NCBI RefSeq assembly: GCF_003269065.1 | Contig: NZ_QLTA01000002.1 | Coordinates: 62,001-126,000, forward strand | Source: Paracidovorax anthurii | Lineage (GTDB): Bacteria; Pseudomonadota; Gammaproteobacteria; Burkholderiales; Burkholderiaceae_C | Direction of reading: 5' to 3' | Length of the DNA stretch: 64,000 nucleotides | Shown here: one piece after another, positions 45,203 through 54,121 of the stretch | Numbering within the stretch: position 1 is the stretch's first letter | How the letters are laid out: the number at the start of each line of letters is the position of its first letter | Program-made: the position numbers and the translations under genes | Notes under the pieces: generated by a model | The model's input: only the letters and a program-made list of their open reading frames with translations | Database searches by the model: none | What the model was told of the DNA's origin: nothing

Positions 45203-47254
45203 TCAGCGTGCGGGCGCGGGGGGCAAAGCGTTCTCGGGGGGCGGCAGGTTATCGCGCAGGATGCGGCGGATCTCCAGGATCGCGGCCGGCTGTTCCTGAA
45301 CGCTGTGTCCCGAGGCGATGATGCGCTCGGAAACCGCGCCGTCCAGGTGGGCGCTGGCGTAGGGAACGATGCCGTCGCTCGATGACTCCAGGGGGCCTTG
45401 CGGCGTTTCGCGGCCCATGATCGAGTGGTAGGGAACGCGCGGCGAGATCGGGAACCGGGCGGCCTCCTGCACGAACGGGTCGGTGTCGCTCAGGTTGTCT
45501 ATGCTGTTGGGCAGGCGCACGATGTCGCCGTCCCTGCCCTCGGGAGGCGTGACCTGCGTCAGCCGGCGCGTGACCCCCGAGAAGCGCTCCAGCATCGCGA
45601 GCGGCAGCGTGACCAGGTTCGAGAACCACCGCGAAAGCCGCTGGTTGGCGAACGGCGTGCCCCGGTGCGGTGCGGCGATGAAAATGGCGCGCCCCACCTG
45701 CGGCATGGGGTGGAAGCGCAGGAACGGGTCCAGTTCGGTGCGCAGCGCATCCTGGTCCTCCTCGGACAGGGGGTGGTGCTCCAGCAGGATCTTCCACAGT
45801 GCGTCGCCCGAGTCCGACACCAGCAGGCGCGAGAGCACGCCGCCCATGCTGTGGCCGATGAGCACGATGTCGCGCGATGCCGGCGCCGTGCCGGCCGGAT
45901 CGAAATGCGCGATCGTGCGCTCCAGCGCATCCTGAATGGCCTGCCGGTTCACCCACAGCGGCATGTTGGTCGGGTAATAGACCTGCCAGACCTGGTAGTT
46001 CTGCCGCAGGCGTTCGTCGCCCAGCACCTCGTTGGCCACGTTGATCCAGGCCTCCGGGCTGCTGGCCAGGCCGTGGAGCATGACGATGGTGCGCCGTGCC
46101 GGATCGTAGGGCTGCATGAGGTGGATGCGTGGCGCGGCCAGGCCGTCCTCCTGCCCGAGCAGGGTGCGCAGTGCCTGCAGCGCGAAGCCCGAGCGCGCCA
46201 GCCAGAGGCCGTAGCCCGCCGTGAAATTGCCCGCCAGCGGCACGCCGCGCCCCGCCAGATTCACCTGCGCCGTGTGGTGGGGGTCGTAGAGCGCCACCTC
46301 CACATCCCGCGTGCTCAGTACCTGGCCCAGTGTGTCGCCATCGAACCGCAGCAGCGCCGTGACCGACGGGTAGGGCATTTCGCGGAAGGGCGGATCGTCC
46401 TCCGACGCGGCCTGGATGGAGGTGCGCCTGCGGCCGCTGGCGGGATCGGGCCCGTCGGGCGCCTGCATGACCGTCACCAGCTCGGCGCCGAAACCGTCGC
46501 GGCGGTATGTGTTGCGCAGCCCGGAGAAGCGCAGGGTGGAGGCCGCGATGAGTTCGTGGGGCAGGGGCGCATCGCTGGGCAGGCGCAGGTCGGAGGCATC
46601 GCTGCGCACGCGCCACGCGCCCCACTGGAGCCGCGCATCCGGCGGCGGTTCCTGGCCGTCGGCCTCCACCTGCCGGCGGTAGCGCTGGAACATGGTGGCC
46701 AGGGCCTGCTGCGTGGCGAAGTTGTAGTAATCCCGTACCTGGGTCTGGCGGTCCTCGAAGGCCCGTTCGCCCGGGCTGCGGGGGGTGAAGAACAGGTAGG
46801 CCCAGGCGTGGCGCGCGGACTCGAGCCAGGCGCCAAGCTGCTCGTCCTCGCTGGTCGGCCCTGTTTCCTGGCGATCCCGCTCTGCGTTGAGCGCGGCGAG
46901 CAGCCAGAGCTCGGAGAGCGTGGACAGGCGCTGTTCGTCGTCGATGCCGGTCGATGCGGCCAGCGCCGCGCGGCAGGTGGCCGCGTCCCGCTCGCAATCG
47001 TCGGCATTGCTGCCGATCACGCGCAGCACCTCCCCGGATGCGGGGCTCAGGCGGCCGGTGGTCAGGGCGTCGCCACGCCGCTGCACCAGGTAGTCCCGGG
47101 GAGAGACGGAGGAGACGGTCACACCCGCGCAGCCGCCCAGCAGGGCCGCCAGGCCGACCAGGCCGATGCATCGGAGCAGGCAGAGGCGGATCGCGGTGGC
47201 CGTGGCGGGCGCCCGGGCAAGGGCGGGCGGGAGGGGGGTGAGGCGCAGGTGCAC
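45203..47254 (-). CDS. Lipoprotein alpha/beta hydrolase (lipase-like)
   Basis: 683 residues. Lipobox LAALLGGCAGV (Cys 42) predicts a membrane-anchored lipoprotein. The C-terminal half is an alpha/beta hydrolase: TIVMLHGLASSPEAWINVANE (oxyanion region), nucleophile GHSMGGVLSRLLVSDSG (Ser about 468), FIAAPHRGTPFANQ, and a distal SSSDGIVPYASAH plus GHSVQ that could supply the acid and His. The N-terminal half has no recognised domain. Divergent from the FUSC gene at 47415. Substrate unknown. Confidence 0.87.
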   Translation of the reverse strand: MHLRLTPLPPALARAPATATAIRLCLLRCIGLVGLAALLGGCAGVTVSSVSPRDYLVQRRGDALTTGRLSPASGEVLRVIGSNADDCERDAATCRAALAASTGIDDEQRLSTLSELWLLAALNAERDRQETGPTSEDEQLGAWLESARHAWAYLFFTPRSPGERAFEDRQTQVRDYYNFATQQALATMFQRYRRQVEADGQEPPPDARLQWGAWRVRSDASDLRLPSDAPLPHELIAASTLRFSGLRNTYRRDGFGAELVTVMQAPDGPDPASGRRRTSIQAASEDDPPFREMPYPSVTALLRFDGDTLGQVLSTRDVEVALYDPHHTAQVNLAGRGVPLAGNFTAGYGLWLARSGFALQALRTLLGQEDGLAAPRIHLMQPYDPARRTIVMLHGLASSPEAWINVANEVLGDERLRQNYQVWQVYYPTNMPLWVNRQAIQDALERTIAHFDPAGTAPASRDIVLIGHSMGGVLSRLLVSDSGDALWKILLEHHPLSEEDQDALRTELDPFLRFHPMPQVGRAIFIAAPHRGTPFANQRLSRWFSNLVTLPLAMLERFSGVTRRLTQVTPPEGRDGDIVRLPNSIDNLSDTDPFVQEAARFPISPRVPYHSIMGRETPQGPLESSSDGIVPYASAHLDGAVSERIIASGHSVQEQPAAILEIRRILRDNLPPPENALPPAPAR

Positions 47255-47414
47255 GGTGGGGTCTGGAAGCTGGCGGGAGGGTGGCGCGCAGGATGCTACA
47301 CAGGCTGCGCGCGGCTGTCGGCGCCGGGGCCCGTTTGCCCCTGCGGCGCGTCAGGCGGCTGGACCCGGCCGTGCCCCGGCGCGCGTGGGGCTGCTGCAGT
47401 AATCTCGGCGGGCT

Positions 47415-49655
47415 ATGAGGAGTATCGAACACCGCCTGCGGGCGATCACCCGGGTGGCCCTGAGCCACTATGTGGCCAATGGCCTGTCCGTGGCGCTGGG
47501 GCTGCTGCTGGTGTCGGCGCTGGTGCATGCCTGGCTGGGCGCGGCGGCGGCGGCCGCGGCCTCGGTGGGTGTCGTGGCCTGCTCGCCGCCCGATCTGCCA
47601 GGGCCGCGGCGCGGCAAGCTGCTGCAGATGCTGCCCGCGCCGTTGCTGGGCATTCCGCTTTTCTTTGCCGTGCAGTGGCTGTATGCAAGCCCGCTGCGAT
47701 TGGGGCTGCTGCTCGTGCCGGGCACGTTCCTGGCGTTCCTGCTGATGGCCTGGGGCAAGCGGGGCATTCCCGTGGCCGTGGCGGTGATGTTCTCCATGGT
47801 GTTCTCGATGGCCGCCGTGTCGCACGGCGGGCCGCAGGGCGATCCGCTGCCGGCCGCGCTGGCGATCACCGGCCATTTCGCGCTGGGCGCGGGCCTGTAC
47901 CTCGCCTACGCGCTGGCGGCCAACCGGCTGCTGAACGCGCGCTACCGGGTGCAGTCGGTGGCGGACGTGCTGCTGTCCCTGGCCGCGCTGATGCGCGTGC
48001 AGGCACGGCAGTTCGACCCCGCTCCCCGGACTCCGGAGGCGCAAGCCCCCGGGGCCGGGTCTCCTTCCGGGCCCGCCGCGCTCATGGGGCAGCTCCTGCT
48101 GCGCCAGGCCGCGCTGGCCGAGCAACTGCAATCGGCCCGCAACATCGTGCTGGAATCACCGACCACGCCCGCGCGCCAGCGCCTCGCCGGCATGTTGCTG
48201 CTGGTGCTGGAGATGCGCGACCACCTGCTGGCCTGCGAACTCGACGTGGATGTGATCAAGGCCCATCCGGGCCACGTGCCGGTGCTGAACGCGCTGCGCG
48301 GCGTGCTGCATGACATGGCCCGCGAGGTCGCGCGCCTGGCCGACGCGCTGCTCCGGGGCCGCCAGCCCGCGCCGTTCACCGACCGGCGTCCTGCGCTGGC
48401 GCAACTGCGGTGGAGCGATGCGCCGGCCCCGGAGGGGCCTGGCGCGGGGCCTTCCCCGCATGCGATGGCGCGCAGCCTGGCCGATCGCATCGGGCACATC
48501 AACGACGAGGCCCTGCGCATGATCGCGATGGCGCGCGGCGAGGCCGCGCCGGACCTGGCCGTGGTCCGGGCGAGCTGGCAGATGTTCGTGAGCCCCACGG
48601 CCTGGTCGTGGGCGCCGCTGGCCACGCTGTGGCGATGGGATGCTCCGCCGCTGCGCCATGCGCTGCGGGCCGCGCTGGCGATGGCCACGGGCTTCGTGCT
48701 GGCCCAGGCACTGCCCTGGGGCACCCATGCGTACTGGATGCTGCTGACCATCGTGGTGGTGCTGCGCGGCAGCCTCGCGCAGACGCTGGAGCGCCGCAAC
48801 AGCCGCGTGGCCGGCACCCTGCTGGGCTGCGTGCTGGCGGCGGGCCTGCTCGCGGCGCATCTCTCGGCCCTGCAGCTCATCGTCTGTCTCACGCTGGCGC
48901 AGGCGGTGGCCCATGGTTTCGCCGTGCGCCGTTACCTGGCCACGGCCGTGGCCGCCACGGTGCTGGGGTTGGTGCAGTCGCACATGCTGCATGGCGGTGC
49001 CAGCCCGGCCTTCGACCTGCTGGAGCGGCTGGCGGACACGTTCATCGGCACCGGCATCGCCTGGGCGTTCTCGTACGTGCTGCCCTCCTGGGAGCGGTCA
49101 CAGATCCCGGCGCTCGTGGCGCGCACCCTGGCAGCGCAGGCGCGCCATGCGCGCGAGGCGCTCGCGCTGGGGCAACTGCAGGCGGTGGACAACGCGCCCG
49201 AGCTGGCCTGGCGCCTCGCGCGCCGGGAGGCCTATGACAGCCTCTCGGCGCTGGTGCAGGCCACGCAGCGCTCGCTGGCCGAGCCGCGCGCGGTGCAGCC
49301 GCCCCTGGAAGCGCTGGAGCGGCTGCAGGCGCGCTGCTACCAGTTGCTCGCGCAGCTCACGGCCGTCAAGACCCTGCTGCTGCTGCGCCGGGGGCGGCTG
49401 GACGCGCAGCGGCTGCAGGCACCGCTGGAGCATGCGGCACAAGCCATCACGCACCTCCTGGAGGGGCCTGCGCAGGCCGTTCCGCCGCAGGCCACGTCGG
49501 CCTTGCCCGCCGACGATGCGCAACTGTGGCCCGATCCCCAGGAAGGCGACCTCTGGCCATGGATGGTGCGCCGCCTGGCGCTGGCGGTGGAGCATGCCGG
49601 GCAGGTGCGTACCGCCGCCAGCGAAGCGACGGGGCAGGAGAGCGCGCCCGGCTGA
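47415..49655 (+). CDS. FUSC-family inner-membrane transporter (YccS/AaeB-like)
   Basis: 746 residues. Two clusters of hydrophobic helices (about 20-175 and 415-560), each followed by a cytoplasmic helical domain, as in the fusaric-acid-resistance (FUSC) family. Characteristic second-half segment: HALRAALAMATGFVLAQALP, HAYWMLLTIVVVLRGSLAQT, LERRNSRVAGTLLGCVLAAG. Family members export aromatic carboxylic acids or similar. No membrane-fusion partner is adjacent. The ATG at 47415 was chosen as first in frame with normal topology. Confidence 0.88.
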   Translation: MRSIEHRLRAITRVALSHYVANGLSVALGLLLVSALVHAWLGAAAAAAASVGVVACSPPDLPGPRRGKLLQMLPAPLLGIPLFFAVQWLYASPLRLGLLLVPGTFLAFLLMAWGKRGIPVAVAVMFSMVFSMAAVSHGGPQGDPLPAALAITGHFALGAGLYLAYALAANRLLNARYRVQSVADVLLSLAALMRVQARQFDPAPRTPEAQAPGAGSPSGPAALMGQLLLRQAALAEQLQSARNIVLESPTTPARQRLAGMLLLVLEMRDHLLACELDVDVIKAHPGHVPVLNALRGVLHDMAREVARLADALLRGRQPAPFTDRRPALAQLRWSDAPAPEGPGAGPSPHAMARSLADRIGHINDEALRMIAMARGEAAPDLAVVRASWQMFVSPTAWSWAPLATLWRWDAPPLRHALRAALAMATGFVLAQALPWGTHAYWMLLTIVVVLRGSLAQTLERRNSRVAGTLLGCVLAAGLLAAHLSALQLIVCLTLAQAVAHGFAVRRYLATAVAATVLGLVQSHMLHGGASPAFDLLERLADTFIGTGIAWAFSYVLPSWERSQIPALVARTLAAQARHAREALALGQLQAVDNAPELAWRLARREAYDSLSALVQATQRSLAEPRAVQPPLEALERLQARCYQLLAQLTAVKTLLLLRRGRLDAQRLQAPLEHAAQAITHLLEGPAQAVPPQATSALPADDAQLWPDPQEGDLWPWMVRRLALAVEHAGQVRTAASEATGQESAPG

Positions 49656-49674
49656 TGGCAAGGCACCCAGTGCT

Positions 49675-52600
49675 TCAGCTCCGGGGTTGAAGGGGCACCG
49701 CAGGTTCGCCGGAGGGCGGGGTGGGCTCTTCCTCCTCCGGGATCGTCTCCAGGAAGCTGTTGGCCGAGCGGAACGATTCGAGGCTGCCGCTCGACGCGGT
49801 GCTGTAGCGGCTGCTGCTGTCGTTTTCGTCGCTGATGCGGAGCGAACGGCTGGCCGGTGCGGCCGGTGATCGGGGCGCTTCGGTGTGTGGTTCCGGAGGT
49901 GCATCCCAGGTGCGCGCGGGTTTGAGCTCCTGATCCAGCTCGCGGCGCAGCACGGGCTCGTAGGGGATCCACTGCGCCACCGTGCGCATGGCTTCCGCCC
50001 CCCGGTTGTTCTGGTGCTTGATGAAGAAGTCCACGCCGCGCTCCGCCTGCAGCTTGCCTTTCTCGCGCAGCAGCAGCAGGGTGGGCTCCCACATCGCTTC
50101 CTCCTGCAGGAGCGCGTCGAAGGCGGCGTCCTCGGCCTGCGCCCCTTCGGTGTCGCCCGATTCACGCGCCAGAGAGGCGAGTGCGCGGTGCACGTCCAGC
50201 AGGGGCGCCGCGGGCGCGCGCATGGCCTTGTCGGCAAACATGGCCGCAAAGCCGTTGCCGTGCGCGAACGCCTTGGTCTGCTTCATGAAGTGCGAGAGCT
50301 GGATGTCCGCCAGCAGGTGGTGCAGCGTCTCATCCACGCCGTCCCCCAGCTTGCCCGTGCCGTACTGGGCCCAGCCGTCCCATTCGGCGCGCACGTGGCG
50401 CTCGAAATCCCCGAACTTCGAATAATCGGTGGCACGGTCGCTGCGCACGGGGTCGATCTCGTCGCCGAAGAGGAACAGGGTGCAGAAATTGGTGGTGGCG
50501 TGCGCACTCAGTTCGCGCGCGTAGCCCGCGTCGAGTCCGCTCAGGCTGGCACTGGCGCGCTGCGTGGTGCCGTTGCCCGAGGGCTTGTCCTCCAGCGCTT
50601 CGACGAACTGCACGCTGGCCGTGGCGCGGCCCGAGACTTCCACGCGGGCGGTGGCCGTCGCATCGCGGTAGATCGTGGTCATGTACCCTGCCACCGTGGT
50701 GGCGGTCTGGCCGTTGTCCTGCCGCATTTTCAGCCCCGCGCTGGCGGCCACGCCGGCGCGGCGGCCCTTGTCGGCCACCTCGCCCACGCGCACCCCCACG
50801 CTGATGGATGCATTGGTTTCGGTTCCCATGCTGGAGCGCTGGGCGTCGTCGATGAGGCCGGCGCTCAGCTCCGGGTGGTGCGCGAGCAGTTCGTGCAGCC
50901 AGTCCTTGCGCGCCGGGGTTCCGTCGGGGTTGGGGGTGGCCAGGCGGATGAAATGCTCGTAGAAATCGAGGAATTCCACGTTCAGTTCGGGCTCGCGGCC
51001 CTTGCCGAGGCGGGGCAGGCGCAACTGGATGCCGTTTTCCACGCCCCGTTCGCCGCGCCAGCGCCAGTCGGCGGCCCCTGTGATGCCCAGCGCCGCCGTT
51101 TCGGTGCCCAGATCGACGGCATAGCCCGTGCTTGCGCCCGCGCCCATCTGTATCTGCGTGGTTTTCTGTTCGCCGATCTGCAGATACATCCCGGTGCGGC
51201 CCATGTAGAACTCCATCACGGAATCCTGGTTGTGCTGCATGGCCGCGTTGAGGCGCATCCCCATCCCGAGGACCGATGCTCCCAATGCCATGGCGGCGGA
51301 GACGGGCCCCGTATTCACGCCCCAGGTCTGCTGCCCGATCAGCCGCAGGCGGTCGCGCCATTCCAGTTGGCTGACCATGTCGCGCGTGAGGTCGAAAAGC
51401 GCCTGACCGTGCGTGACCTTGCCCGGATCTCCGTCGCGCAGCAGGCGGTCCGCTTCCCGCACTGCGTCACCGAACTGCGTGCCGTGCTGCTGCGCGTAGT
51501 CGTTCCAGGACACCGGCGACGGACCCGCTCCCGCAGCAGTGCGCACGGGCGAGCCCGTCTGCGGTGGCTGCTCCCGCATCAGGCTGTCCAGCATCGACAG
51601 AGCCTCGGGCACGGTGTGCGGGCGGCTGCGCAGGCGTTTCCAGGCGGCCTGCAGCGCGGGTTGCTCGCCGCCCTCGGTGGGCGTGGCACCGTGTTCGCGC
51701 GCCGTCTTGATGAACTGGGCGTGCAGCTCCTTGGCGCGCTCGCGTACTTGCGCAAGTGCCGCATCGTCCAGCACCATGGTCGTGCGGTCCGTGCCCTCGG
51801 GGGCCCACTGAATGGTTTCGGCAATGGCCCGCCAGGCCCGCTCCGCCCCGGACGGAATGTGTCCGGCAGGCATGCCGGCGCGCAGGCCGCTCAGCATTTC
51901 GCCGAGCTGCCCGGACGCTTTTTCCAGGGCCTCGTCGGCCCGGCGGCTCGGCGTGGGCAGCGCGGTGGCAGAGCCGACCTCCAGCGCTTCGGGCAGCGAG
52001 CGCAGCGCGTTGGGCTGGCCGCCGAACACCTGTGGCTGGATGCCGTTGTGCTCCACGTCGTGCAGTGCGTCCGCGATCCTCTGCAGGTGGCTGTTGGCAC
52101 GTTCATAGGGCGAGCCCGGGGCATTGCTTTCGTAGCCGTTGCGCAGGGCATGGTAGGCGGCGCGCTCATCGACGGTGCAGGCCGCGAGGGCCTGGGCCGG
52201 CTGGGGGGCATGCGTTGCCGCCCGGGCCGCGTTGCGCGCATGGCCCAGCCACTGGCGCAGCGCGGCATCCTCGGGGGCGGCGTTGCGCAGCAGGTGGTCC
52301 GCGCGCAGGGCGAGGCGGGCCGCGGCCAGGCGCTCGGGCGATGCAGCCGGGCTGTCTTCGGGGCGCAGCAGGTGCGCGAGCACCTGCAGACCACGCGGAA
52401 CGCGGGCCAGCAGGTCCACCGCCCGCCGTGCGGCGGGAGGCAGGTCGGTGCCCCCGATGTCGGCCGTGCCGTCCTTCGCTGGCGGTGGGATGAGATCGTC
52501 CCATCCATGGCTGCGCAATGCGTCGAAGGCCTGCAGCGCCTCGGCGGGATCGCCTCCGGCAGCTATTGCAAAGGCCTTGAGCCCCACGGCGAGCACGCCC

Positions 52601-53853
52601 GAGGGCGCGATGGCGTTCGCGCCGAAGGCGGCCTTGTCCAGGCCCTCCGTCCATCCTCGCAGGGTTTTTCGCAGCTCCGTCGCGGCGGCGGGGTCGGCAT
52701 TCGCGTCCAGGCCCGGTAAGGTCTCCACCTGCTGGTCGATGATCTCCTGGCCGCGGTCCTTCAGTGCGGCGGCCGCGGCCTCGTCGGCGGTGCGGGCGGC
52801 GTCGAGTGCGGCCTCCAGGGTTTCGCGCCGCTGCGCCAGGGCGGGCAGCAGCGAGCGCAGGTCGGTGGCCTCGCCATCGGCCTGCAGGAGATCCCGGGCG
52901 ATGATCGTGGCGGTGCGCTCCAGTTGCTCCAGCTCGCCCTGGGTGTCTGCGCACCTTCGTTCCAGCGCCTGTTGCCGGTCGAGCTGCCTGGCGAGCCGGG
53001 CCTTGAGCTCCCCCAGCGTGGCTTGCAGCGCATGCGGATCTTCCGCAGCGGGCGGCGGGTCGGCGTCCGACGTGCGGGACAGCAGTTCTCCCAGGGAACC
53101 CCGGCGCACTTTCGTCGAGTCCAGGGTGAGGCGAACCTGTTCGATCTGTTGCTCGATCACCGCCACTTTCTGGCGTGATGTGGCGATCTCCCTGTCCAGC
53201 GATTGGTGCAGTGCGGTCCTGATGGACTGCTGATGCCGCAGACCATGGGCTTTTTTCGTGGTGTGTGCGGCCCGGGTACCGTCCTCGGCCATTTCTCCGT
53301 CCAGCCGTTCAATGTGCAGTAGCACGAGGTGTTCGAGCGCTGCGGCCTTCTTGGCTGCCACGTCGGCCTGATGGTGGTGTTCCGCGGCCGCGAAGGCGCG
53401 GGCCTGGGCGGCTCCCTCGCTGCGCCAGGTGCCCTGGTCCTTGGCGTCGTCCTTGCCGATGGGCCGGTCTGAGGCAGACGGGCTGTTCTGGTAGCGCGTG
53501 AGTTCGGATTGCGCCACCGGCTTGCCGGCCCGCATGCCCAGCATCGTGCCCGCCTTGCCGAGATAGCGGCGCAGCGTCTTGACCGGTGCGCGGGGGCGGG
53601 GGGCGCAAGAGGGCTCGGGCACCGGCTCCGCGGGAGGGCTTTCCGGCAGGGGGTCCTCCAGATACTTGCGCACGCGCGCGGCCACGCCGAAGTGGGGCGA
53701 CAAGGCCTCGCGCTGTGCCAGGGCGGGGTCGATCTGGTGGAGCTTGTGGTGGGCCTGCTTGCCGGGTTCGGGTTTGCCCGCATGGGCAACGTTCTGCGAA
53801 TTGCCGGGAATCAGCAGCGTGAAATTGCGGGGGCGCAAGGAGAATTTCGACAT
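49675..53853 (-). CDS. Large putative type III effector under a PIP box (family not recognised)
   Basis: 1392 residues, no export signal and no recognised domain. A polar N terminus (MSKFSLRPRNFTLLIPGNSQ) and a Pro-rich stretch (65-93) are followed by predicted coiled coil (about 150-360), a helical Ala-rich middle (360-830), and a region (about 880-1130) of alternating Gly/Ala/Ser/Thr and polar residues (e.g. TQIQMGAGASTGYAVDLGTE) that looks like repeated beta strands, then helices and a Ser/acidic tail. The ATG at 53853 follows GGA-like DNA and lies 150 bases from a perfect PIP box. Size and layout recall AvrE-type effectors, but I see no decisive motif; this is inference. Confidence 0.72.
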   Translation of the reverse strand: MSKFSLRPRNFTLLIPGNSQNVAHAGKPEPGKQAHHKLHQIDPALAQREALSPHFGVAARVRKYLEDPLPESPPAEPVPEPSCAPRPRAPVKTLRRYLGKAGTMLGMRAGKPVAQSELTRYQNSPSASDRPIGKDDAKDQGTWRSEGAAQARAFAAAEHHHQADVAAKKAAALEHLVLLHIERLDGEMAEDGTRAAHTTKKAHGLRHQQSIRTALHQSLDREIATSRQKVAVIEQQIEQVRLTLDSTKVRRGSLGELLSRTSDADPPPAAEDPHALQATLGELKARLARQLDRQQALERRCADTQGELEQLERTATIIARDLLQADGEATDLRSLLPALAQRRETLEAALDAARTADEAAAAALKDRGQEIIDQQVETLPGLDANADPAAATELRKTLRGWTEGLDKAAFGANAIAPSGVLAVGLKAFAIAAGGDPAEALQAFDALRSHGWDDLIPPPAKDGTADIGGTDLPPAARRAVDLLARVPRGLQVLAHLLRPEDSPAASPERLAAARLALRADHLLRNAAPEDAALRQWLGHARNAARAATHAPQPAQALAACTVDERAAYHALRNGYESNAPGSPYERANSHLQRIADALHDVEHNGIQPQVFGGQPNALRSLPEALEVGSATALPTPSRRADEALEKASGQLGEMLSGLRAGMPAGHIPSGAERAWRAIAETIQWAPEGTDRTTMVLDDAALAQVRERAKELHAQFIKTAREHGATPTEGGEQPALQAAWKRLRSRPHTVPEALSMLDSLMREQPPQTGSPVRTAAGAGPSPVSWNDYAQQHGTQFGDAVREADRLLRDGDPGKVTHGQALFDLTRDMVSQLEWRDRLRLIGQQTWGVNTGPVSAAMALGASVLGMGMRLNAAMQHNQDSVMEFYMGRTGMYLQIGEQKTTQIQMGAGASTGYAVDLGTETAALGITGAADWRWRGERGVENGIQLRLPRLGKGREPELNVEFLDFYEHFIRLATPNPDGTPARKDWLHELLAHHPELSAGLIDDAQRSSMGTETNASISVGVRVGEVADKGRRAGVAASAGLKMRQDNGQTATTVAGYMTTIYRDATATARVEVSGRATASVQFVEALEDKPSGNGTTQRASASLSGLDAGYARELSAHATTNFCTLFLFGDEIDPVRSDRATDYSKFGDFERHVRAEWDGWAQYGTGKLGDGVDETLHHLLADIQLSHFMKQTKAFAHGNGFAAMFADKAMRAPAAPLLDVHRALASLARESGDTEGAQAEDAAFDALLQEEAMWEPTLLLLREKGKLQAERGVDFFIKHQNNRGAEAMRTVAQWIPYEPVLRRELDQELKPARTWDAPPEPHTEAPRSPAAPASRSLRISDENDSSSRYSTASSGSLESFRSANSFLETIPEEEEPTPPSGEPAVPLQPRS

Positions 53854-54003
53854 GGTGTCCGTTGGGTCATCGGTGTCGTGCGCGCTCCCGGTCGGAATGT
53901 CCGGGATGAAGGTGGCTGGACGGCGGCCCCCCCGGGGGCTGTCCGTTGGCTGGCCACGACGCACTGATGATCGCGGCCCGGGCATCCGCTCGGCGATGGG
54001 AAT

Positions 54004-54028
54004 GCGAAGTCCCATGCAGGCGCCCGAA
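54004..54028 (-). promoter_or_regulatory. PIP box (HrpX site) upstream of the 1392-residue protein
   Basis: On the minus strand: TTCGG-N15-TTCGC, an exact match to the plant-inducible promoter consensus TTCGB-N15-TTCGB used by HrpX/HrpB regulators. A -10-like GATCAT starts 31 bases downstream (53972 to 53967), within the usual 30-32 base distance, though its first base departs from YANNNT. The box is 150 bases upstream of the start at 53853. Confidence 0.8.
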
Positions 54029-54121
54029 GCAGGGGCTTGGACGGCCGGGCGAGCGCGAGTGTTGCGGGCGTGCTAAGTTCCGGGCCGACACAGATAACCC
54101 GGTAATAAGAAAACACGCACC

